Shown: piece by piece, positions 35,781 through 43,754 of the stretch | Layout: the number at the start of each line of letters is the position of its first letter | How positions within the stretch are numbered: the stretch's first letter is position 1 | DNA from: Actinomycetes bacterium | GTDB taxonomy: Bacteria > Actinomycetota > Actinomycetes > Actinomycetales > Microbacteriaceae | Direction of reading: 5' to 3' | Length of the DNA: 64,000 nt | Assembly (NCBI GenBank): GCA_023386365.1 | Contig: JAEWJX010000017.1 | Location: 1 to 64,000, forward strand | Position numbers and translations under genes: made by a program | The notes under the pieces: model-generated | Told to the model about the DNA's origin: nothing | The model's input: the letters and a program-made list of their open reading frames with translations, nothing else | Database searches by the model: none

Positions 35781-37199
35781 TCAGACGACGTGGGCGAGTT
35801 CGCCGTCGTCGAGGCGCACGCTGTGGCGGGTGACCGCGGTCCAGGCGGAGCCGAGGGCCTCCACGGCCCGGTCGATCTGGTCCGGCGGGTTGCCGAACGG
35901 GATGCGCAGGAACCGTTCGAACACCCCGTCGAGGCCGAAGCGGGGTCCGGCGCCGATCACCAGCCCCTCGTTGCGGGCGGCGAGCGCCAGCTGCGAGCTC
36001 ACCGGGGCGCCGATGTTCACCCACGCGACGATGCCGCCCTCGACGTGCGGCATCCGCCACCCGGGGAGCGTCTGACGGATGCGCTTCGCCAGGTGGTCGC
36101 GGCCCTGCCGCAGGTAGGCACGGCGGCCGGCGAGGATCTGCTCGTAGTCGGGCACCATCTCGGCGACGATCAGCTGTTCGAGGATCGGGGTGCCGAGGTC
36201 GCTCGCGAACCGGGCCCGAGCCATCCGCTGGATCAGTTCGCGCTCGGCGCGCACCCACCCGAGGCGGAGGCCGCCCCAGATGGACTTGCCCACCGATCCG
36301 ATGATCACCACGTTGCGGGTCACCGGGAACGGGGTGGGGCGGGTCTGGCCGTCGAGGCCGAGGCCGGTCATCGTCTCGTCGACGATGAGCGTGGTGCCCT
36401 CCCGTTCGGCGAGTTCGAGCACGCGGGCGCGGGTGGCCTCGTCCATGGACTTGCCGGTGGGGTTCTGGAACTCGGGCATCAGGTAGGCGACGGTGGGACT
36501 GGTGCGCTGGAAGGCCTGCTCGAGGCCCGCCACATCCCACCCCTCGTCGGTGGTGACGGCGACGGGAACGAGGCGGGCACCCGCCGCCTTGAGCGCGTCG
36601 AACGCGTGCGGGTACCCGGGCGATTCGACGATGGCGCGGTCGCCGCGGGCGAGCAGGGTGCGCGCGAGCAGGTGGATGGCGGACTGCGCGCCGACGGTGA
36701 TCATGATCTGCTCGGGGTCGGTGGGCAGGCCGCGTTCGCTGTAACGGTCGGCGATGGCGCGGCGCAGCACGAGCAGCCCGAACGGGTCGAAGCCACTGTC
36801 GCCGAGGAAGCTGGGCAGGCGGTCGACGGCCGCCTGCGCCGCCTGTGCGACGGCGGGCAGCGACGGCAGGGACGCCTTCGAGAAGTCAAGGGGCGCGTCG
36901 GCGAGGATGTCGAGGTCGATGCTGGCGTCGTGCGGCATGCGGGCGGTGCTGCCGGAGCCGCGCACGCTCTCGAGGTAGCCGGTGTCGCGCAGCTCGGCGT
37001 AGGCGGCCGACACGGTGGTGCGACTGAGGCCGAGGTGGCCGGCGAGTTCGCGTTCCGCGGGCAGGCGGGTGCCGAGCGGGATGCGCCCGTCGAGCACGAG
37101 AAGCCGGATGCGGTCAGCCAATGCCAGGTAGGCGGGCCCCATCGAGCCGCGCCAATCCACCATGAGCAAGGCCAATGCCCGAGCAGACAGGGTGTTCAT
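35781..37199 (-). CDS. MocR/YczR-type GntR regulator with aminotransferase domain
   Basis: Transcription factor with an N-terminal GntR winged helix (about residues 15-85; RLPAERELAGHLGLSRTTV) joined to a fold-type I aminotransferase domain (about 105-465) with the PLP lysine K305 (IGSVGKSIWGG). 472 residues, usual for the MocR class. Divergent from a YczE-type membrane protein, the arrangement known for YczR/YczE, so it probably controls that gene and itself. Minus-strand promoter TTGATC-16 nt-TAGACT ends 6 nt before the ATG, so it is likely leaderless; an AGATTGG/CCAATCT inverted repeat overlaps this promoter. Confidence 0.9.
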   Translation of the reverse strand: MNTLSARALALLMVDWRGSMGPAYLALADRIRLLVLDGRIPLGTRLPAERELAGHLGLSRTTVSAAYAELRDTGYLESVRGSGSTARMPHDASIDLDILADAPLDFSKASLPSLPAVAQAAQAAVDRLPSFLGDSGFDPFGLLVLRRAIADRYSERGLPTDPEQIMITVGAQSAIHLLARTLLARGDRAIVESPGYPHAFDALKAAGARLVPVAVTTDEGWDVAGLEQAFQRTSPTVAYLMPEFQNPTGKSMDEATRARVLELAEREGTTLIVDETMTGLGLDGQTRPTPFPVTRNVVIIGSVGKSIWGGLRLGWVRAERELIQRMARARFASDLGTPILEQLIVAEMVPDYEQILAGRRAYLRQGRDHLAKRIRQTLPGWRMPHVEGGIVAWVNIGAPVSSQLALAARNEGLVIGAGPRFGLDGVFERFLRIPFGNPPDQIDRAVEALGSAWTAVTRHSVRLDDGELAHVV

Positions 37200-37205
37200 C
37201 CGGCC

Positions 37206-37243
37206 AGTCTAGCCAGATTGGACTCTTGATCAAGGGCCAATCT
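37206..37243. promoter_or_regulatory. MocR promoter and overlapping operator
   Basis: Minus strand: -35 TTGATC (37233-37228), 16-nt spacer, -10 TAGACT (37211-37206), start ATG 6 nt later. The inverted repeat AGATTGG (37215-37221) / CCAATCT (37237-37243) brackets the -35 box, so a bound regulator would block the regulator gene and sit just upstream of the divergent yczE-like gene. Confidence 0.7.
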
Positions 37244-37261
37244 TGGAGTGGACTGCTCATC

Positions 37262-37912
37262 GTGACCCCGCCCCTGATCTGGACCCGACGCATCGCGCAA
37301 CTGCTCGTCGGGCTCTTCCTCTACGGAATCGCCATCGCGATGATGGTGCGCGCCGGCATCGGCGTCGCCCCGTGGGACGTGCTCACCCAGGGCATCGTGG
37401 CGCAGACCGGGATCACCTTCGGAATGGTCACCATCATCGTCGGCGCGATCGTGCTGCTGCTGTGGATCCCCATCCGCCAGAAGCCCGGCGTCGGCACCGT
37501 GCTCAACATCCTGCTCATCGGCCCCGCCGCCGACGTCGGCCTCGCCTTCATCCCGCAGCAGCATGAGCCGGTACTGCAGGGCCTGCTCTTCGCGGCGGGT
37601 CTCGCGCTGCTCGCCGTGGCGACCGGCCTCTACGTGGGCGCCCGCCTCGGCCCCGGCCCGCGCGACGGACTCATGACCGGCATCCACGCCCGCTGGGGCT
37701 GGAAGATCTGGATCGTGCGCACCGGCATCGAGGTGACGGTGCTCACCGTCGGCTGGCTGCTCGGCGGTCAGGTCGGAATCGGCACGCTCGCGTTCGCACT
37801 GCTCATCGGGCCGATGGTGGGGGTGACGTTGCCGTTCTTCCGCGTGCCGGAGGTGGCGCCGCCCACGCCGCCCGCATCCGCGTCGACATCCGCAGGGGAG
37901 GTGATCGCATGA
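37262..37912 (+). CDS. YczE-type integral membrane protein
   Basis: 216-residue membrane protein with about five hydrophobic segments, beginning LIWTRRIAQLLVGLFLYG and containing the family's VAPWDVL and GPGPRDGLMTG motifs. Homologues (YczE/YitT-like) are paired with MocR regulators across Firmicutes and Actinobacteria; transport has been suggested but the substrate is unknown. The GTG at 37262 is the only start that keeps the hydrophobic N-terminus; GGAG lies about 14 nt upstream, a loose spacing. The last codons overlap a 36-residue membrane peptide gene (ATGA). Confidence 0.85.
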   Translation: MTPPLIWTRRIAQLLVGLFLYGIAIAMMVRAGIGVAPWDVLTQGIVAQTGITFGMVTIIVGAIVLLLWIPIRQKPGVGTVLNILLIGPAADVGLAFIPQQHEPVLQGLLFAAGLALLAVATGLYVGARLGPGPRDGLMTGIHARWGWKIWIVRTGIEVTVLTVGWLLGGQVGIGTLAFALLIGPMVGVTLPFFRVPEVAPPTPPASASTSAGEVIA

Positions 37913-38019
37913 TCGTGCTGCTCTCTTTGGGCGCGCTCTCCCTGTGGGCGGTTGTCGCCACAGCCGTGGTAACTGCACAGGACGGTTACCGCCGCGTGCC
38001 GACGTACCCCGTGTACTGA
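37909..38019 (+). CDS. small single-TM membrane protein coupled to YczE
   Basis: 36-residue ORF: MIVLLSLGALSLWAVVATAV forms one TM segment, followed by a short basic tail containing DGYRRVPTY. The ATG overlaps the stop of the YczE-type gene (ATGA), and GGGGAGG lies 13 nt upstream, so translation is coupled. It ends 10 nt before a strong bidirectional terminator, making it the last gene of the unit. Tails of the DGYRRVPT type recur in tiny actinobacterial membrane proteins as far as I recall, which supports it being real. It may be a regulatory or assembly subunit of the YczE-type protein (inference). Confidence 0.7.
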   Translation: MIVLLSLGALSLWAVVATAVVTAQDGYRRVPTYPVY

Positions 38020-38028
38020 GGCACGAAA

Positions 38029-38075
38029 CGTACGGCCCCCGCATCCGTGTGAACAGGGGATGCGAGGGCCGTACG
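38029..38075. terminator. bidirectional terminator
   Basis: CGTACGGCC (38029-38037) pairs with GGCCGTACG (38067-38075), and CGCATCC (38040-38046) with GGATGCG (38058-38064) inside it, leaving a loop of about 11 nt. It lies between the convergent small membrane peptide gene and the MerR gene, and is followed by TTT on the plus strand. Confidence 0.85.
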
Positions 38076-38080
38076 CGTTT

Positions 38081-38824
38081 CTAGAGGTGCGTCTCCGCGA
38101 AGATCGCGAGCGCGTCGCGCACGAAGGTCGCGCCCTCGACGCCGCCGTAGTTGGCGCCGAATCGCGGGTCGGCGACATACATCTCGCCGAGCCCCAGCAC
38201 GTACTCCTTCGAGGCACCCGGGGTGCCCGGGATGCCGCCCAGCCACTCGACGTGACGGCGCGCGAGCTGCTGCGCCGCATCCGAATCGGCCGCGACACCC
38301 GACTGCGCCGCGGCGACCCAGTCGGCGCTCAGCTGCGTGACACGCGCCTGCCAGTCCATCTTCTCGGAGTCGCTCATGCCACGCCACCAGGCGTCGCTCT
38401 TCGCGTACGCGTCCCTGCCCCAACGCTCCTCGACCTCGTCCTTGTACTGCGTGTGGTCGAAGCCGTCGAACATGTTCTCTGCCATCGGTTCTTCACCTCC
38501 TTCCAGTGCTTCGATGGTCGACTCGACGCTGGCGATCTGCCGCGCGAGTCGGGTCTGTTCCTGCTGCAGCCACTCGCGGTGGGCGAGCAGCGCGTGGATG
38601 TCGTCGGTCTGCCCCTCGAGTACCTCGCCGATGGCGGGCAGCCCGAGTCCGAGTTCGCGCAGCAGCAGCACCCGTTGCAGCCGCACGAGCGCGTCGGCGT
38701 CGTAGTAGCGGATGCCGCCGGCCCCGGTGCGGGCGGGCCGCACGAGTCCGAGGTCGGCGTAGTGCCGCAGGGTGCGACTGGTGACGCCCGTCATGCGGGC
38801 GACCTCCTGGATGCTGTGCTCCAT
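38081..38824 (-). CDS. TipA-type MerR transcriptional regulator
   Basis: 247-residue regulator with an N-terminal MerR winged helix (SIQEVARMTGVTSRTLRHYADLG), a coiled-coil dimer helix (about 75-110) and a C-terminal TipAS domain (about 125-245; WWRGMSDSEKMDW, HVEWLGGIPG) that in TipA binds cyclic thiopeptide antibiotics. ATG at 38824 follows AAGGAGAC. A perfect palindrome GTTGACG-TTG-CGTCAAC lies 35 nt upstream in the promoter region, the expected operator. Whether it senses thiopeptides is unknown; homologues often act in multidrug responses. Confidence 0.9.
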   Translation of the reverse strand: MEHSIQEVARMTGVTSRTLRHYADLGLVRPARTGAGGIRYYDADALVRLQRVLLLRELGLGLPAIGEVLEGQTDDIHALLAHREWLQQEQTRLARQIASVESTIEALEGGEEPMAENMFDGFDHTQYKDEVEERWGRDAYAKSDAWWRGMSDSEKMDWQARVTQLSADWVAAAQSGVAADSDAAQQLARRHVEWLGGIPGTPGASKEYVLGLGEMYVADPRFGANYGGVEGATFVRDALAIFAETHL

Positions 38825-38858
38825 CCGCGTCTCCTTCCGTTCGCGTCTCACGGTAGAC

Positions 38859-38875
38859 GTTGACGTTGCGTCAAC
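38859..38875. promoter_or_regulatory. operator palindrome of the TipA-type regulator
   Basis: GTTGACG-TTG-CGTCAAC, 7-bp arms and a 3-nt centre. On the minus strand the TTGACG arm can also serve as the -35 box, the arrangement in which MerR proteins bind between promoter elements. Confidence 0.7.
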
Positions 38876-38925
38876 CGCAAGCGGTGGTCGCATCCGACGG
38901 ACGCGGCCGGCCACCCACCCCGTTG

Positions 38926-39048
38926 CACAAATCAAGGACCGCGGATTGCAAGTCAAGGAGTTCGCGTGACGGGAGTTGTGGATGTGGCTCGCCAGCCACT
39001 CACGCCACATCGGTTCCTTGAAACGAGCGCTGCGGTCCTTGATTTGTG
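38926..39048. repeat. 123-nt imperfect inverted repeat (potential cruciform)
   Basis: Outer arms CACAAATCAAGGACCGC (38926-38942) and GCGGTCCTTGATTTGTG (39032-39048) are perfect 17-bp complements. Inside are TCAAGGA (38953-38959) / TCCTTGA (39015-39021) and a central GATGTGG/CCACATC stem. The TCAAGGA boxes are spaced 21 nt on each arm. The region 38825-39133 has no protein gene; it holds this element, the TipA operator and the GATATATC direct repeats. Confidence 0.85.
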
Positions 39049-39079
39049 AAGGGCAACATCGGGCTTGCGCGAAGTCGGA

Positions 39080-39117
39080 ACGCGATATATCGTGACTCTC
39101 GACCAACGCGATATATC
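39080..39117. promoter_or_regulatory. direct-repeat operator of the DUF4097-PadR unit
   Basis: ACGCGATATATC occurs at 39080-39091 and again at 39106-39117, 26 bp apart on the same helix face. The first copy contains the perfect palindrome CGATATATCG. It ends 16 nt before the ATG of the DUF4097 gene, so PadR is the likely ligand and autoregulation follows. Confidence 0.7.
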
Positions 39118-39133
39118 TCGAAAGGGGGCCGGC

Positions 39134-39931
39134 ATGGCTCAGGAGAAGTGGCTCGTCGACGGGCCCAAGGTCATCGACCTGGAGAACATCAACCGCCTCA
39201 AGGTGAGCCTCGTCGGTGGCCACGTCGACATCGTCGCCCACGACGAGCCCGGCGTGCGGGTCGAGATCCACTCGGTCTCCGGCCGCGAGCTGCTGGTGCA
39301 GGTCGACGGCGACCGCCTCGAGATCGACCACCCGCAACTGCGCTGGGAGAACTGGATTGATGCGTTCACCAGCTTCAAGTCGAGCATCAAAGCGGATGTG
39401 AGCGTCATGCTCCCGCGCTCCACCGCGCTCACGCTCGGCGTGGTCTCCGCTGAGGCACTCGTCTCGGGCCTCACCGCCGACGTCAACCTCAACACCGTCT
39501 CCGGCGACCTCATCGCCGACGGCATCACCGGCCGCCTCAAGGTGAACGCCGTCAGCAGCGAGACCACCGTGCGCGACCACACCGGCTCCATCGGCCTCAA
39601 CACCGTCTCGGGTGACGTGATCGCATCCGGTGCCGTCGACGCGTTCGACGCCGACAGCGTGTCCGCCCGTGTACAGCTCGACGCCACCGGCATCCCCGAC
39701 CGCGTGCGGGTGAACACCGTCTCGGGCGGCGTCACCGTGCGGTTCGACCCCGACGCGCCCGCCAACTACACGATCAACTCGGTGGGGGGTCGCATGCAGA
39801 TCGACGACCACACCATCGGCACCCGCGGCAGCTACACCGGCCGCTTCGGCGACCTCGACAAGAGCTGGACCGACGTGCGCATCAACACCGTCGGTGGCGA
39901 CATCAGCGTGCTGCACACGGTGCGCGCATGA
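39134..39931 (+). CDS. DUF4097-family beta-repeat protein
   Basis: 265-residue protein made of repeated short beta-strand units (VNLNTVSGDL, IGLNTVSGDV, VRVNTVSGGV, INTVGGDISV), predicted to fold as a beta-helix-like adhesin-type domain as in DUF4097 proteins. No signal peptide or TM is visible, so it is cytoplasmic or peripheral. ATG at 39134 follows AAAGGGGG. The stop overlaps the padR start (ATGA). Proteins of this type often accompany stress-responsive membrane proteins; function unknown. Confidence 0.85.
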   Translation: MAQEKWLVDGPKVIDLENINRLKVSLVGGHVDIVAHDEPGVRVEIHSVSGRELLVQVDGDRLEIDHPQLRWENWIDAFTSFKSSIKADVSVMLPRSTALTLGVVSAEALVSGLTADVNLNTVSGDLIADGITGRLKVNAVSSETTVRDHTGSIGLNTVSGDVIASGAVDAFDADSVSARVQLDATGIPDRVRVNTVSGGVTVRFDPDAPANYTINSVGGRMQIDDHTIGTRGSYTGRFGDLDKSWTDVRINTVGGDISVLHTVRA

Positions 39932-40548
39932 CCCCGCCCGTCTTCGCCCACGGCCACCTGCGGCTGTACCTGCTGAGCCTGCTCGCCGAGCAGCCGCAGC
40001 ACGGCTACGAACTCATCCAAGGGCTCGGCGAGCGTTTCGGCGGCACCTACGTGCCGAGCGCCGGCACCATCTACCCGCGGCTCGCGAAGCTGCAGGAGGA
40101 GGGCCTCGTCACGAAGGAGTCCGACGGCCGCCGCACCGTCTACGCGATCACCGACGCCGGTCGCGCCGAGCTGGCGTCCCGTCAGGACGAGCTCGACTCC
40201 ATCGAGACGGATGTGTCGGATTCGGTGCGCCGACTCGCTGACGAGGTGCGGTCCTCCGTGAAGGATGCGATGCGCACCCTCAAGGCCGACCTCGCCGCGG
40301 CGGCGCAGGATGCCCGCAGTGAGAGCCGTACCGTGCCCGCCCGCGAGGAGTCCGCCGACGACCCCCGCGTGGTCTCGCGCCTGCTGCTGCAGGAGGCGGA
40401 TGCGGCACTCACCACGTTCCGTGCCGAGCTGCGCTCCGAGCTGCGCGGCCAGGTCGTCAAGGCCACCCTCGCGCGCGACACCGTCGACCTGCTCACCCGC
40501 CGCCTCGATGAGGTGCGGCGTGAGGTGACGGCGACGCTTCGGGGCTAG
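39928..40548 (+). CDS. PadR-family transcriptional regulator
   Basis: 206-residue regulator with the PadR winged helix at the N-terminus (LYLLSLLAEQPQHGYELIQGL, AGTIYPRLAKLQEEGLV), followed by helices rich in Asp, Arg and Ala (dimerisation and sensor region). Starts within the last codon of the DUF4097 gene (4-nt overlap), so both are made from one mRNA. Likely binds the GATATATC direct repeats upstream and represses the unit. Its end overlaps the convergent 214-aa gene by 4 nt. Confidence 0.92.
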   Translation: MTPPVFAHGHLRLYLLSLLAEQPQHGYELIQGLGERFGGTYVPSAGTIYPRLAKLQEEGLVTKESDGRRTVYAITDAGRAELASRQDELDSIETDVSDSVRRLADEVRSSVKDAMRTLKADLAAAAQDARSESRTVPAREESADDPRVVSRLLLQEADAALTTFRAELRSELRGQVVKATLARDTVDLLTRRLDEVRREVTATLRG

Positions 40549-41189
40549 CCCGCGAAGCCGACCGGGATGTAGAGGTCCTGCACCCGGTCGGCGAGCGCCG
40601 TGTGGTCGTTGCGGGTGTAGATCGCACAGGCGTCGACCGTGCAGTCGATCCCCTCGCCCACCGGGTCGACGACCTCCAGGTAGGCAGTGAAGGTGCCGGT
40701 CGCGGCGTCGTCGTAGGGGCGGGCGCCGAACAGCTTCCAGCCCCAGTCGTCGTTGATCCAGTTGCTGGGCGCCCACTGGATCTCGCCGCCGGTGTTCTCC
40801 TGACCTTCCTCCTGCGACGGCACGCCGCCGAGGCACGGGCCGGGTTTCGTCGACGGGTCGTCGGGGATGACGCAGATCGCCACATAGATGCCACGCGCCG
40901 CGTCGTACCCGGTGCCGCTCACCACGATGTGATCGCCCGCGGCGAGCGCCGACGTGTCGACCACCCCGCCCGGGTCGGGGGAGATCACCGAGAGCTCACG
41001 CTCGCGGCCGTCGTCGCCCGTGGCGCTCACGGTGGTCGGCCAATCCTCCACCGGCTGCTCCTGGTTGGCCGAACCTTGGTCCTGATGCAGCAGGATCGGC
41101 AGCCCCAGCACCGCGGCGGGGATCAGAAGAACGAGCACGACGGCGCCCACGATCCACGGCCACCGCCGTCTGCGTCGCGCATTCGTCAC
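40545..41189 (-). CDS. membrane-anchored extracytoplasmic protein, HtaA/neocarzinostatin-like
   Basis: 214 residues: a basic start, one TM (about 11-33) and an outside domain. The segment IVVSGTGYDAARGIYVAIC, the Cys pair in VIPDDPSTKPGPC, and the C-terminal DCTVDACAIYTRNDHTA segment resemble actinobacterial Ig-like domains seen in HtaA heme-binding and neocarzinostatin-type proteins. That assignment is by pattern only. GTG at 41189; the reading frame is open well upstream but has no start signal. Divergent from the KimA-like gene. Confidence 0.65.
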   Translation of the reverse strand: MTNARRRRRWPWIVGAVVLVLLIPAAVLGLPILLHQDQGSANQEQPVEDWPTTVSATGDDGRERELSVISPDPGGVVDTSALAAGDHIVVSGTGYDAARGIYVAICVIPDDPSTKPGPCLGGVPSQEEGQENTGGEIQWAPSNWINDDWGWKLFGARPYDDAATGTFTAYLEVVDPVGEGIDCTVDACAIYTRNDHTALADRVQDLYIPVGFAG

Positions 41190-41252
41190 CGCACGATCAT
41201 AGGAGTCGGCGCCTGCGCCGATGCACGGCCGAACGTCCTCCCGCACGGCGAG

Positions 41253-41280
41253 TTGACGCGCGCCGCAGTCGGCGTATGCT
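41253..41280 (+). promoter_or_regulatory. promoter of the KimA-like/FluC unit
   Basis: -35 TTGACG (41253-41258), 16-nt spacer, -10 TATGCT (41275-41280). The GTG start at 41289 is 8 nt after the -10, so the mRNA should be leaderless. Confidence 0.8.
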
Positions 41281-41288
41281 TTCCCGCC

Positions 41289-43352
41289 GTGACTGACGAG
41301 GGTCGGACCGACTCCGACGACGCGCCGAAATCCGCCAAACGCTGGCTGATCGGCGACCCACTGCCCACCGAGAAGCTCGAGGGGCAGCTGCTGCCGAAGC
41401 ATCTGGCGCTGCCGATCTTCGCCAGCGACCCGCTGTCGTCTGTGGCGTACGCGCCGCAGGAGCTGCTGATGATCCTGCTCATCGGTGGCACCACGCTGCT
41501 CGCCGCCGGGCCCTGGATCGCGGCGTGCGTGGTGGTGCTGCTGATCGTGGTGGTGGCCTCCTACCGCCAGCTCATCAAGGCGTACCCGTCGGGCGGCGGC
41601 GACTACGAGGTCGCGTCGAAGAATCTGGGCGAGAAGGCGGGCGTCGTCGTGGCGGCGGCGCTGCTGGTGGACTACATCCTCACCGTCGCCGTGTCGGTGG
41701 CGTCCGGTGTCGACAACATCATCTCCGCCATCCCCGGCCTGAACCCGTTCCGGGTCGAGTTGGCCGTCGGCTTCGTGGTGCTGCTCGCCGCGATCAACCT
41801 GCGGGGGGTGCGCGAGGCGTCGAAGGCATTCGCGATCCCCACCTACCTGTTCGTCGCATCCATCGCGTTCATGGTGGTGACGGCGTTGGTGCGCATCGCG
41901 CTCGGCGACGCCCCCGTCGCGGAGAGCGCCGGGTACGCGGTGGAGGCGGAGCAGCTGACCCAGGCGGCGCTCGTGCTGCTGCTGCTGCGGTCGTTCGCGA
42001 GCGGATGTGCGGCGCTCACCGGTGTGGAAGCCATCTCGAACGGCGTGCCCGCGTTCCGCCGCCCGAAGATTCAGAACGCGCAGAAGACCCTCGTGGCGAT
42101 GGGTGCGATCGCGATCGTGCTGTTCTCCGGCCTGACCGCCGTGGCGCTCATGACCGGCGTGCGCTACGCCGAGAATCCGTGCGACCTGATCGGGTTCGCC
42201 GACTGCGCCACCGACCCGCAACGCAGCCTCATCGCGCAGATCGCGTCCGCCACGTTCGGCAACAACACGGTCGTGTTCTTCATCATCCAGGCGGCCACCG
42301 CGGCGGTGCTGCTCCTGGCGGCGAACACCGCCTTCAACGGCTTCCCGCTGCTCGGTTCGGTGCTCGCGAAGGACGGCTACGCGCCGAAAGCGCTCGCCAC
42401 CCGCGGCGACCGGCTCATCTTCTCCAACGGCGTGCTCGCGCTCTCGGCGGTGGCGGTGATCCTGCTGATCGGCACGCAGGCGAACGTCACCGTGCTCATC
42501 CAGCTGTACATCATCGGCGTGTTCATCTCGTTCACGCTCGGGCAGACCGGCATGGTGCGGCACTGGGTGAGGGCACTGCGCACGGGCCAACAGGCCCGCG
42601 GGCCGGTGTGGCGCGGCCTCTCGATCAATGCACTCGGTGCGCTGATGACCGCGTCGGTGCTCATCATCGTGACGGTCACCAAGTTCACGCACGGCGCCTG
42701 GATCGTGTTCGTGGTGATGATCGTGCTCATCACCCTGATGATCGGCGTCAACCGCTACTACCGCGACGTCGACCGGGAGATCGCCGCGGATGCCACCACC
42801 GTGTTCGGGGCGACCGGCGACCACGCGATCGTGCTCGTCGGGCGCATGTCGAAGCCGGTGCTGAAGGCGCTCGACTACGCGATCGCCGCGCGGCACGACT
42901 CCATCGAGGCGATCCACGCCTCCATCGACGACGAAGACAGCAGCGCGCTCGAGAAGCAGTGGGCCGACCACAACATCCGGGTGCCGCTGACGATCGTGTC
43001 GTCGCCGTATCGCGACATCTCGATGCCGCTCATCAAGTACATCAAGCAGCACCGTGAGCAGCACGGCTCCGAAGTGGTCACCGTGTACCTGCCGGAGTAC
43101 ATCGTGGGCCACTGGTGGGAGAACCTGCTGCACAACCACAAAGCCCGCCGCATCCGCCACAAGCTGCTGCTCGTGCACGGTGTGGTGGTGGCGTTGGTGC
43201 CGTGGCTGCTCGACTCGTCCGACCTGCTCTACGGGCGCCGCTCGCGACCGCTGCCGGGCCAGGACCGCCGCGGGGAGCCGGTCCGGCCCCCGGTGCGTTC
43301 GGCGAAGGCGCCGGCGGCGGCGCGGCGCACCCGCAGCACCCGGCAGGATTGA
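41289..43352 (+). CDS. APC-superfamily permease, KimA/YdaO-like potassium importer
   Basis: 687-residue integral membrane protein with about twelve TM segments followed by a soluble C-terminal domain (about 510-640). The start (RWLIGDPLPTEKLEGQ) and SSVAYAPQEL (50-59) closely follow the KimA/YdaO family, proton-coupled high-affinity K+ importers inhibited by cyclic di-AMP in Bacillus; here the substrate is inferred. Leaderless GTG start behind a strong promoter. Three nt separate it from the first FluC gene, so the unit pairs K+ uptake with fluoride export. The C-terminus ends in an Arg/Pro-rich tail. Confidence 0.82.
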   Translation: MTDEGRTDSDDAPKSAKRWLIGDPLPTEKLEGQLLPKHLALPIFASDPLSSVAYAPQELLMILLIGGTTLLAAGPWIAACVVVLLIVVVASYRQLIKAYPSGGGDYEVASKNLGEKAGVVVAAALLVDYILTVAVSVASGVDNIISAIPGLNPFRVELAVGFVVLLAAINLRGVREASKAFAIPTYLFVASIAFMVVTALVRIALGDAPVAESAGYAVEAEQLTQAALVLLLLRSFASGCAALTGVEAISNGVPAFRRPKIQNAQKTLVAMGAIAIVLFSGLTAVALMTGVRYAENPCDLIGFADCATDPQRSLIAQIASATFGNNTVVFFIIQAATAAVLLLAANTAFNGFPLLGSVLAKDGYAPKALATRGDRLIFSNGVLALSAVAVILLIGTQANVTVLIQLYIIGVFISFTLGQTGMVRHWVRALRTGQQARGPVWRGLSINALGALMTASVLIIVTVTKFTHGAWIVFVVMIVLITLMIGVNRYYRDVDREIAADATTVFGATGDHAIVLVGRMSKPVLKALDYAIAARHDSIEAIHASIDDEDSSALEKQWADHNIRVPLTIVSSPYRDISMPLIKYIKQHREQHGSEVVTVYLPEYIVGHWWENLLHNHKARRIRHKLLLVHGVVVALVPWLLDSSDLLYGRRSRPLPGQDRRGEPVRPPVRSAKAPAAARRTRSTRQD

Positions 43353-43355
43353 GGC

Positions 43356-43754
43356 GTGCCCCTCCTCGCGGTGATCGTCGGCGGACTCGTCGGCACCGGC
43401 CTGCGCCTCGGGATCGACGCGCTCATCCCGCACACCGACGACCAGTTCCCGTGGTCGACGCTCGCCATCAACGTCGCCGGCGCGTTCCTGCTGGGGGCGC
43501 TGGTCGCCCGCGTCTGGGAGTGGGCACCCGACTGGCTGCGCGCTGGACTCGGGGTGGGGTTGCTCGGCTCGTTCACCACCTTCTCGGCGATCGCGGTGGC
43601 GCTGGTGGCGCTCGCGGATGCCGGAGAGTGGGTGACGGCGGCCGGGTACCTGCTCGTGACGATGGTGGCCGGGCTCGCCGCGGCCTGGGCGGGGCTCGCG
43701 CTCATCGGCGAACGTCAGGGCTACGACGACGAGTCGATCGGGGTCGACGAGTGA
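43356..43754 (+). CDS. crcB: fluoride channel FluC/CrcB, first subunit
   Basis: 132-residue four-TM fluoride channel subunit with the conserved GLVGTGLRLG start, WSTLAINVAGAFLLG and the SFTTFSA selectivity segment. Gram-positive bacteria commonly encode two adjacent FluC homologues that assemble as a heterodimer; the second follows with a 4-nt overlap. GTG start at 43356, 3 nt after the KimA-like stop. The C-terminus (YDDESIGVDE) is acidic. Confidence 0.92.
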   Translation: MPLLAVIVGGLVGTGLRLGIDALIPHTDDQFPWSTLAINVAGAFLLGALVARVWEWAPDWLRAGLGVGLLGSFTTFSAIAVALVALADAGEWVTAAGYLLVTMVAGLAAAWAGLALIGERQGYDDESIGVDE

